Source of the DNA: Linyphia triangularis
Taxonomy: Eukaryota; Arthropoda; Arachnida; Araneae; Linyphiidae
NCBI GenBank assembly: GCA_963978545.1
Contig: OZ021722.1
Coordinates: 16,062,801 to 16,126,800, forward strand
Direction of reading: 5' to 3'
Length of the DNA: 64,000 nucleotides
Part shown: in pieces, positions 49,163 through 59,519 of the stretch
Position numbering within the stretch: the stretch's first letter is position 1
Layout of the letters: each line of letters starts with the position of its first letter
The notes under the pieces: model-generated
What the model was told of the DNA's origin: nothing
Databases searched by the model: none
What the model saw: only the letters and a program-made list of their open reading frames with translations
Position numbers and translations under genes: made by a program

Positions 49163-52100
49163 ATATAGGAGAATCTCCAATTCCAATTTTATAACACTCA
49201 CTGAATAAGAAGCGGGTCTATAGTTGGTTCAAAATGTGCAATTTTCTCAAAAATAAAATTTCACAATTGAAAACACATGGCGGACTGTTCAATGAATTAT
49301 TGTTCAAAAAGTAAAATTTTCAAAATTTGTTCCGATGTGTGATATTGAAGCTTATATATAGGAGAATCTCCAATTCCAATTTTATAAAACTCACTAAATA
49401 AGAAGTGGGTCTATACTTGGTTCAAAATGTGCAAATTTCTCAAAAATAAAATTTCCCCATTGAAAACACATTGCGGACTGTTCAATGAATTATTTTTCAA
49501 AAAGTAAAATTTTCAAAAATTTTTCCGGTTTGTGATATTGAAGCTCATATATAAGAGAATCTCAAATTTGAATTTTATAACACTCACTAAATAAGAAGTG
49601 GGTCTAAAGATGTTCCAAAAAGTGCAATTTTCTCAAAAATAAGATTTCGAAATTGGAAACACATGACGGACTATTCAATGAATAATTTTTCAAAAAGTAA
49701 AATTTTCAAAATTTGTTCCGGTGTGTGATATTGAAGCTTATATATAGGAGAATCTCCAATTCCAATTTTATAACACTCACTAAATAAGAAGCGGGTCTAT
49801 AGTTGGTTCAAAATGTGCAATTTTCTCAAAAGTAAAATTCCCCACATTGAATTTTTTCCCCCAAAAAGCAATTTTCACGAAAATACAATTCCCCCATTGA
49901 AAACACATGGCGAAATATTCAATGAATTATTGATCAAAAAGTAAAATTTTCCAAAATTTTTCCCTTTTTTTATATTGAAGCTCATATATAGGAGAATCTC
50001 CAATTCAAATTTTATAACACTCACTAAATAAGAAGTGTGTCTAAAGTTGGTCCAAAAAGCACTTTTCACGAAAATAAAATTCCCTCATTGAAAACACATG
50101 GCGGACTATTCAATGAATTATTGTTCAAAAAGTAAAATTTTCAAAATTTTTTCCCGTTTTTGATATTGAAGCTTATATATAGGAGAATCTCTAATTCCAA
50201 TTTTATAACACTCACTAAATAAGAAGTGGGTTTAAAGTTGGTCCAAAAAATGCAATTTTCTCAAAAGTAAAACTCCCCCATTGAAAACACATGGCGGACT
50301 TTTCAATGAATTATTGTTCAAAAAGTAAAATTTTCAAAATTGTTCCCATTTTTTATATTGAAGCTCATACATAAGAAAATCTCCAATTCGAATTTTATAA
50401 CACTCACTAAATAAGAAGTGGGTCTAAATATAGTCCAAAAAGCAATTTTCTCGAAAATACAATTCCCTCATTGAAAACACATGGCGGACTATTCAATAAA
50501 TTATTGTTCAAAAAGTAAAATTTTCAAAATTTTTTCCCGTTTGTGATATTGAAGCTTATATATAGGAGAGTCTCTAATTCCAATTTTATAACACTCACTA
50601 AATCAGAAGTGGGTCTAAAGTTTGTCCAAAAAGTGCAATTTTCTCAAAAATAAAATTCCCCCATTGAAAACACATGGCGGACTATTCAATGAATTATTGT
50701 TCAAAAAGTAAAATTTTCAAAATTTTTTCCAGTTTGTGATATTGAAGATTATATATAGGAGAATCTCTAATTCCAATTTTATAACACTCACTAAATAAGA
50801 AGTGGGTCTAAAGTTGATCCAAAAAGTGCAATTTTCTCAAAAAAAAATACCCCCCATTGAATTTTTTCCCCCAAAAAGCAATTTTCACGAAAATACAATT
50901 TCCTCATTGAAAACACATGGCGAACTATTCAATGAATTATTGTTCAAAAAGAAAAAATTTCAAAATTTTTTCCAGTTTGTGATATTGAAGCTTATATATA
51001 GGAGAATCTATAATTCCAATTTTATAACACTCACTAAACAAAAAGTCCAATTTTCTCAAAAGTAAAATTCCCCCATTGAAAACACATGGCGAAATATTCA
51101 ATGAATTATTGATCAAAAAGTAAAATTTTCCAAAATTTTTCCCTTTTTTTATATTGAAGCTCATATATAGGAGAATCTCCAATTCAAATTTTATAACACT
51201 CACTAAATAAGAAGTGTGTCTAAAGTTGGTCCAAAAAGCAATTTTCACGAAAATAAAATTCCCTCATTGAAAACACATGGCGGACTATTCAATGAATTAT
51301 TGTTCAAAAAGTAAAATTTTTTCCCGTTTTTGATATTGAAGCTTATATATAAGAGAACCTCTAATTCCAATTTTATAACACTCACTAAATAAGAAGTGGG
51401 TTTAAAGTTGGTCCAAAAAATGCAATTTTCTCAAAAGTAAAACTCCCCAATTGAAAACACATGGCGGACTTTTCAATGAATTATTGATCAAAAAGTAAAA
51501 TTTTAAAAATTTTTTCCCGTTTGTGATATTGAAGCTTATATATAGGAGAGTCTCTAATTCCAATTTTATAACACTCACTAAATCAGAAGTGGGTCTAAAA
51601 ATTGTCCAAAAAGTGCAATTTTCTCAAAAATAAAATTCCCCCATTGAAAACACATGGCGGACTATTCAATGAATTATTGTTCAAAAAGTAAAATTTTCAA
51701 AATTTTTTCAAGTTTGTGATATTGAAGATTATATATAGGAGAATCTCTAATTCCAATTTTATAACACTCACTAAATAAGAAGTGGGTCTAAAGTTGATCC
51801 AAAAAGTGCAATTTTCTCAAAAGAAAAATTCCCCCATTGAATTTTTTCCCCCAAAAAGCAATTTTCACGAAAATACAATTTCCTCATTGAAAACACATGG
51901 CGAACTATTCAATGAATTATTGTTCAAAAAGAAAAAATTTCAAAATTTTTTCCAGTTTGTGATATTGAAGCTTATATATAGGAGAATCTATAATTCCAAT
52001 TTTATAACACTCACTAAATAAGAAGTGGGTCTAAAATTGGTCCAAAAAGTCCAATTTTCTCAAAAGTAAAATTCCCCCATTGAAAACACATGGCGAAATA

Positions 52101-52748
52101 TTCAATGAATTATTGATCAAAAAGTAAAATTTTCCAAAATTTTTCCCTTTTTTTATATTGAAGCTCATATATAGGAGAATCTCCAATTCAGAATTTATAA
52201 CACTCACTAAATAAGAAGTGTGTCTAAAGTTGGTCCAAAAAGCAATTTTCTCAAAAATAAAATTCCCCCATTGAAAACACATTGCGGACTCTTCAATGAA
52301 TTATTGTTAAAAAAGTAAAATTTTCAAAATTTTTTCCGGTTTGTGATATTGAAGCTTATATATAGGAGAATATCCAATTTCAATTTTATAACACTCACTA
52401 AATAAGAAGTGGGTCTAAAGTTGTTCCAAAAAGTGCAATTTTCTAAAAAATAAAATTTCCCCATTGAAAACACATGGCGGACTGTTCAATGAATTATTGT
52501 TCAAAAATAAAATTTTCAAAATTTTTTCCGGTTTGTGATATTGAAGCTCATATAGAGGAGAATCTCGAATTTGAATTTTATAACACTCACTAAATAAGAA
52601 GTGGGTCTAAAGTTGTTCCAAAAAGTGCAATTTTCTCAAAAATAAGATTTCGCCATTGGAAACACATGACGGACTATTCAATGAATAATTTTTCAAAAAG
52701 TAAAATTTTCAAAATTTGTTCCGGTGTGTGATATTGAAGCTTATATAT
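49163..52748 (+). repeat. 193-bp satellite block between the two inserted elements, about 18 monomers
   Basis: Monomers continue in phase after the element. Enlarged monomers lie near 49.86, 50.87 and 51.85 kb. Two private deletions are visible: 24 bp at 51039 and 9 bp (TTTTCAAAA) near 51317, the latter between two identical A4T4 words and so likely slippage. The 24-bp loss keeps one minus-strand frame open for 103 codons (50937-51248); I treat this as accidental. Confidence 0.9.
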
Positions 52749-55700
52749 CCCTTTAAATCCCATGGAGTCAGCGTTGTGGGTTTCACAAAACCCCGATGAC
52801 TTTCCATTCATAAAAACTGGAAATGAACTCGCCCAACTCGCTCTCCTGTCTGCCACTCCTGGGATTGCTGTGGGGGGTCACTGTAGACCATTAAAAGATC
52901 ATTACTATATGTATACAGCCTGCAATAGGGGTGTGCGTTGGGTCATCTGCTTGATATGTCAGAGAATTTAGTTGGCGTCTTATCAATGAAACAACGCCAC
53001 CGCTAAGTACATGACAAGATTCACATAATAGAAAAGTTCCTGACTATCTTACTCCATGTCCAAAGGGTGGGGCAGTTTGACATTGAGTACTTTAAATCCA
53101 TGTCTCCCCTCTACATGCCCCACAATAGCCTATTGTTGAGGACCGTCACGCTTTAAACAACTAAGGCAGGGCAGTTCCCCTCACTTGAAAATATACGTTT
53201 ACCCCTGGTTTACCCCTGCAACAGCCCGAAAGGCGGTTAGCTGGGAAATTCTCTACAAGGCGGTATAGGGCGGGTTGGGATTTAAAGTGATATAGGAGAA
53301 TCTCCAATTCCAATTTTATAACACTCACTGAATAAGAAGCGGGTCTATAGTTGGTTCAAAATGTGCAATTTTCTCAAAAATAAAATTTCATAATTGAAAA
53401 CACATGGCGGACTGTTCAATGAATTATTGTTCAAAAAGTAAAATTTTCAAAATTTGTTCCGATGTGTGATATTGAAGCTTATATATAGGAGAATCTCCAA
53501 TTCCAATTTTATAAAACTCACTAAATAAGAAGTGGGTCTATACTTGGTTCAAAATGTGCAAATTTCTCAAAAATAAAATTTCCCCATTGAAAACACATTG
53601 CGGACTGTTCAATGAATTATTTTTCAAAAAGTAAAATTTTCAAAAATTTTTCCGGTTTGTGATATTGAAGCTCATATATAAGAGAATCTCGAATTTGAAT
53701 TTTATAACACTCACTAAATAAGAAGTGGGTCTAAAGATGTTCCAAAAAGTGCAATTTTCTCAAAAATAAGATTTCGAAATTGGAAACACATGACGGACTA
53801 TTCAATGAATAATTTTTCAAAAAGTAAAATTTTCAAAATTTGTTCCGGTGTGTGATATTGAAGCTTATATATAGGAGAATCTCCAATTCCAATTTTATAA
53901 CACTCACTAAATAAGAAGCGGGTCTATAGTTGGTTCAAAATGTGCAATTTTCTCAAAAGTAAAATTCCCCACATTGAATTTTTTCCCCCAAAAAGCAATT
54001 TTCACGAAAATACAATTCCCCCATTGAAAACACATGGCGAAATATTCAATGAATTATTGATCAAAAAGTAAAATTTTCCAAAATTTTTCCCTTTTTTTAT
54101 ATTGAAGCTCATATATAGGAGAATCTCCAATTCAAATTTTATAACACTCACTAAATAAGAAGTGTGTCTAAAGTTGGTCCAAAAAGCACTTTTCACGAAA
54201 ATAAAATTCCCTCATTGAAAACACATGGCGGACTATTCAATGAATTATTGTTCAAAAAGTAAAATTTTCAAAATTTTTTCCCGTTTTTGATATTGAAGCT
54301 TATATATAGGAGAATCTCTAATTCCAATTTAATAACACTCACTAAATAAGAAGTGGGTTTAAAGTTGGTCCAAAAAATGCAATTTTCTCAAAAGTAAAAC
54401 TCCCCCATTGAAAACACATGGCGGACTTTTCAATGAATTATTGTTCAAAAAGTAAAATTTTCAAAATTGTTCCCATTTTTTATATTGAAGCTCATACATA
54501 AGAAAATCTCCAATTCGAATTTTATAACACTCACTAAATAAGAAGTGGGTCTAAATATGGTCCAAAAAGCAATTTTCTCGAAAATACAATTCCCTCATTG
54601 AAAACACATGGCGGACTATTCAATAAATTATTGTTCAAAAAGTAAAATTTTCAAAATTTTTTCCCGTTTGTGATATTGAAGCTTATATATAGGAGAGTCT
54701 CTAATTCCAATTTTATAACACTCACTAAATCAGAAGTGGGTCTAAAGTTTGTCCAAAAAGTGCAATTTTCTCAAAAATAAAATTCCCCCATTGAAAACAC
54801 ATGGCGGACTATTCAATGAATTATTGTTCAAAAAGTAAAATTTTCAAAATTTTTTCCAGTTTGTGATATTGAAGATTATATATAGGAGAATCTCTAATTC
54901 CAATTTTATAACACTCACTAAATAAGAAGTGGGTCTAAAGTTGATCCAAAAAGTGCAATTTTCTCAAAAAAAAATACCCCCCATTGAATTTTTTCCCCCA
55001 AAAAGCAATTTTCACGAAAATACAATTTCCTCATTGAAAACACATGGCGAACTATTCAATGAATTATTGTTCAAAAAGAAAAAATTTCAAAATTTTTTCC
55101 AGTTTGTGATATTGAAGCTTATATATAGGAGAATCTATAATTCCAATTTTATAACACTCACTAAACAAAAAGTCCAATTTTCTCAAAAGTAAAATTCCCC
55201 CATTGAAAACACATGGCGAAATATTCAATGAATTATTGATCAAAAAGTAAAATTTTCCAAAATTTTTCCCTTTTTTTATATTGAAGCTCATATATAGGAG
55301 AATCTCCAATTCAAATTTTATAACACTCACTAAATAAGAAGTGTGTCTAAAGTTGGTCCAAAAAGCAATTTTCACGAAAATAAAATTCCCTCATTGAAAA
55401 CACATGGCGGACTATTCAATGAATTATTGTTCAAAAAGTAAAATTTTCAAAATTTTTTCCCGTTTTTGATATTGAAGCTTATATATAAGAGAACCTCTAA
55501 TTCCAATTTTATAACACTCACTAAATAAGAAGTGGGTTTAAAGTTGGTCCAAAAAATGCAATTTTCTCAAAAGTAAAACTCCCCAATTGAAAACACATGG
55601 CGGACTTTTCAATGAATTATTGATCAAAAAGTAAAATTTTAAAATTTTTTTCCCGTTTGTGATATTGAAGCTTATATATAGGAGAGTCTCTAATTCCAAT

Positions 55701-56058
55701 TTTATAACACTCACTAAATCAGAAGTGGGTCTAAAGTTTGTCCAAAAAGTGCAATTTTCTCAAAAATAAAATTCCCCCATTGAAAACACATGGCGGACTA
55801 TTCAATGAATTATTGTTCAAAAAGTAAAATTTTCAAAATTTTTTCAAGTTTGTGATATTGAAGATTATATATAGGAGAATCTCTAATTCCAATTTTATAA
55901 CACTCACTAAATAAGAAGTGGGTCAAAAGTTGATCCTAAAAGTGCAATTTTCTCAAAAGAAAATTCCCCCCATTGAATTTTTTCCCCCAAAAAGCAATTT
56001 TCACGAAAATACAATTTCCTCATTGAAAACACATGGCGAACTATTCAATGAATTATTG
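51701..56058 (+). repeat. Segmental duplication (about 4.1-4.3 kb), copy 2
   Basis: Tandem copy of 47200-51700, including the inserted element with the same flanks. Shared private features prove common descent: the 24-bp deletion giving ACTAAACAAAAAGTCC (51039 and 55166) and the GCACTTTTCACG word (50059 and 54186). Homology ends near 56.06 kb, where AGAAAAAATTTC gives way to AGTAAAATTTTC. Confidence 0.87.
52749..53289. mobile_element. 541-bp inserted element, copy 2 (duplicated with its flanks)
   Basis: Identical in length and ends to 48622-49162 and offset by exactly 4,127 bp. I see two differences: A48831 is G here, and G48896 is A here. The flanks (ATAT on both sides, same monomer sub-types) are also the same, so this copy arose by duplication of the surrounding satellite and not by a second transposition. 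Confidence 0.88.
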
Positions 56059-57142
56059 TTCAAAAAGTAAAATTTTCAAAATTTTTTCCGGTTTGTGATA
56101 TTGAAGCTCATATAGAGGAGAATCTCGAATTTGAATTTTATAACACTCAATAAATAAGAAGGGGGTCTAAAATTGTTCCAAAAAGTGCAATTTTCTCAAA
56201 AATAAGATTTCGCCATTGGAAACACATGACGGACTATTCAATGAATAATTTTTCAAAAAGTAAAATTTTCAAAATTTGTTCCGGTGTGTGATATTGAAGC
56301 TTATATATAGGAGAATCTCCAATTCCAATTTTATAACACTCACTGAATAAGAAGCGGGTCTATAGTTGGTTCAAAATGTGCAATTTTCTCAAAAATAAAA
56401 TTTCACAATTGAAAACACATGGCGGACTGTTCAATGAATTATTGTTCAAAAAGTAAAATTTTCAAAATTTGTTCCGGTATGTGATATTGAAGCTTATATA
56501 TAGGAGAATCTCCAATTCCAATTTTATAACACTCACTAAATAAGATGTGGGTCTATAGTTGGTTCAAAATGTGCAAATTTCTCAAAAATAAAATTTCCCC
56601 ATTGAAAACGCATGGCGGACTGTTCAATGAATTATTGTTCAAAAAGTAAAATTTTCAAAATTTTTTCCGGTTTGTGATATCGAAGCTCATATATAGGAGA
56701 ATCTCGAATTTGAATTTTATAACACTCACTAAATAAGAAGTGGGTCTAAAGTTGTTCCAAAAAGTGCAATTTTCTCAAAAATAAGATTTCGCCATTGGAA
56801 ACACATGACGGACTATTCAATGAATAATTTTTCAAAAAGTAAAATTTTCAAAATTTGTTCCGGTGTGTGATATTGAAGCTTATATATCGGAGAATCTCCA
56901 ATTCCAATTTTATTCCTCACTAAATAAGAAGCGGGTCTATAGTTGGTTCAAAATGTGCAATTTTCTCAAAAATAAAATTTCACAATTGAAAGCACATGGC
57001 GGACTGTTCAATGAATAATTTTTCAAAAAGTAAAATTTTCAAATTTTTTTCCGGTTTGTGATATTGAAGCTCATATATAGGAGAATCTCATATTCGAATT
57101 TTATAACACTCACTAAATAAGAAGTGGGTCTAAAGTTGGTCC
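53290..57142 (+). repeat. 193-bp satellite block, about 19 monomers
   Basis: Rest of the L-free stretch. Enlarged monomers lie near 53.99, 54.99 and 55.98 kb, the first two matching those 4,127 bp to the left. After 56.06 kb the sub-types change to GGGGGTC / TAAGATGTGGG types. Near its end one monomer has TATATATCGG and TTTATTCCTCAC (a net 2-bp loss), shared only with the monomer 1,661 bp further right. Confidence 0.92.
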
Positions 57143-57848
57143 TAAAAATTGAACTTTCAAAATTTTCGTTTAAAATTTTTCCAATGTTAACAGTATGGAA
57201 AATTTCACACTTCTAAATTTTCAAAATTTTACAATCATTTTGCAACTAGGGTAACAGAAATTGTCATCCGAATCGATTTCCACATTCAAGTGGTTATTAA
57301 AATGAAATTTTACTTCTCAAAATTCGGTTATTGCCAAAAAAATCTTTATATCCCTTTGAATATACATTAAACTTGCCAATCCTTAGGCAATTTTCCAATT
57401 CTCAATTTTCGAATTTTAACCTTAATTTGTAGCCTAGGTTAATAAAAGTCATCTTTCGATTTCTTTCTGATCATCAATTTGCTCATGAAATATTATTTTA
57501 GTACACAATATCGAAGCAATGCTACGTAAAATAAAGCCTCAAAACAGTTTCTGAGCGCTTTCGTTTCAAAATTTCAACTTCTCATAGAGCTATTCAAAAA
57601 TAGTTTTTTTTTGCCAAAATTTTGAAATTTTTTTGATTTTTAATGTGTTTTTGAATAAAAAAACACAATTTGGAACCATTTGTTAAAAATGAAATTTTCC
57701 ATTCAAATACACTCAAAACTGAAATATTTCAAGATTTTCGAAAAATTGAATTTTTTATTTTTAGAATACTTTTTTTTAATTAAAATTTGTTACAAGAATA
57801 ACTATAAAACATATATCCAACTGCAATTCGCAATTTGAAAGCATTTGA
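57143..57848 (+). repeat. L block (copy L18, mostly haplotype III), 706 bp
   Basis: It has AGGG, CAATATCGAAGC and TTTGTTACAAG as in haplotype III, but GCTACGTAAAATAAAG mixes the haplotype III start with the haplotype I end of that word. Private changes are TTTTTCCAATGTTAAC and CCTAGGTTAATAAAAG. It is the most diverged L copy by eye, and the preceding monomer reads CTCATATTCG instead of CTCCTATTCG. Confidence 0.88.
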
Positions 57849-58803
57849 GCAATTTTCTCGAAAATACAATTCTACATTGAAATTACATGGCGGACTATTC
57901 AATGAATAATTGTTCAAAAAGTAAAATTTTCAAAATTTGTTCCGTTTGGTGATATTGAAGCTTATATATAGGAGAATCTCCAATTCCAATTTTATAACAC
58001 TCACTAAATAAGAAGTGGGTCTATAGTTGGTTCAAAATGTGCAATTTTCTCAAAAATAAGATTTCGCCATTGGAAACACATGACGGACTGTTCAATGAAT
58101 TATTGTTCAAAAAGTAAAATTTTCAAAATTTTTTCCGGTTTGTGATATTAAAGCTTATATATAGGAGAATCTCCAATTCCAATTTTATAACACTCACTAA
58201 ATAAAAAGTGGGTCTATAGTTGGTTCAAAATGTGCAAATTTCTCAAAAATAAAATTTCCCCATTGAAAACACATGGCGGACTGTTCAATGAATTATTGTT
58301 CAAAAAGTAAAATTTTCAAAATTTTTTCCGGTTTGTGATATCGAAGCTCATATATAGGAGAATTTCGAATTTGAATTTTATAACACTCACTAAATAAGAA
58401 GTGGGTCTAAAGTTGTTCCAAAAAGTGCGATTTTCTCAAAAATAAGATTTCGCCATTGAAAACACATGACGGACTATTCAATGAATAATTTTTCAAAAAG
58501 TAAAATTTTCAAAATTTGTTCCGGTGTGTGATATTGAAGCTTATATATCGGAGAATCTCCAATTCCAATTTTATTCCTCACTAAATAAGAAGCGGGTCTA
58601 TAGTTGGTTCAAAATGTGCAATTTTCTCAAAAATAAAATTTCACAATTGAAAACACATGGCGGACTGTTCAATGAATTATTGTTCAAAAAGTAAAATTTT
58701 CAAAATTTTTTCCGGTTTGTGATATTGAAGCTCATATATAGGAGAATCTCCTATTCGAATTTTATAACACTCACTAAATAAGAAGTGGGTCTAAAGTTGG
58801 TCC
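57849..58803 (+). repeat. 193-bp satellite block, 5 monomers
   Basis: Matches the five-monomer blocks of the 6,465-bp HOR at the left end of the window, except that the fourth monomer has the TATATATCGG / TTTATTCCTCAC variant and is 2 bp short (block length 955 instead of 957). Confidence 0.93.
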
Positions 58804-59519
58804 TAAAAATTGAACTTTCAAAATTTTCGTTTAAAATTTTCCCCATGTTAACAGTATGGAAAATTTCACACTTCTAAATTTTCAAAATTTTACAATCATT
58901 TTGCAACTAGGGTAACAGAAATTGTCATCCGAATCGATTTCCACATTCAAGTGGTTATTAAAATGAAATTTTACTTCTCAAAATTCGGTTATTGCCAAAA
59001 AATCTTTATATCCCTTTGAATATACATTAAACGTGCCAATCCTTAGGCAATTTTCCAATCCTCAATTTTCGAATTTTAACCTTAATTTGTAGCCTAGGAT
59101 AATAAAAGTTATCTTCCGATTTCTTTCTGATCATCAATTTGCTCATGAAATATTATTTTAGTACACAAAATCGAAGCAATGCAACGTAAAATAAAGCCTC
59201 AAAACAGTTTCTGAGCGCTTCCGTTTCAAAATTTCAACTTCTCATAGAGCTATTCAAAAATAGTTTTTTTTGCCAAAATTTTGAAATTTGTTTGATTTTT
59301 AATGTGTTTTTGAATAAAAAAACACAATTTGGAACTATTTGTTAAAAATGAAATTTTCCATTCAAATACACTCAAAACAGAAATATTTCAAGATTTTCGA
59401 ATTTTTGAATTTTGAATTGAATTTTTTATTTTTAGAATACTTTTTTTTAATTAAAATTTGGTACAAGAATAACTATAAAACATATATCCAACTGCAATTC
59501 GCAATTTGAAAGCATTTGA
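58804..59519 (+). repeat. L block (copy L19), 716 bp, recombinant of haplotypes I and II
   Basis: The left part is haplotype I (AACTAGGGTAAC, CAAAATCGAAGC, GCAACG, GCTTCCG). The right part is haplotype II with the 12-bp GAATTTT expansion and the CCTTATTGAAATCACATGG exit. The switch lies between about 59225 and 59400. It is the mirror case of L17. Private words are AAACGTGCC and GGAACTATTTG. Confidence 0.88.

Larger units (their letters stand above)
47200..51700 (+). repeat. Segmental duplication (about 4.1-4.3 kb), copy 1
   Basis: Matches the sequence to its right with an offset of 4,127 bp from about 48.1 to 51.3 kb. The offset is 4,319 bp for the part around 47.3-47.9 kb, because copy 2 lacks one monomer at about 52.24 kb, and 4,136 bp after a 9-bp deletion in copy 1 at about 51.32 kb. 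It carries the 541-bp insertion. Edges are approximate because both sides are satellite. Confidence 0.87.
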
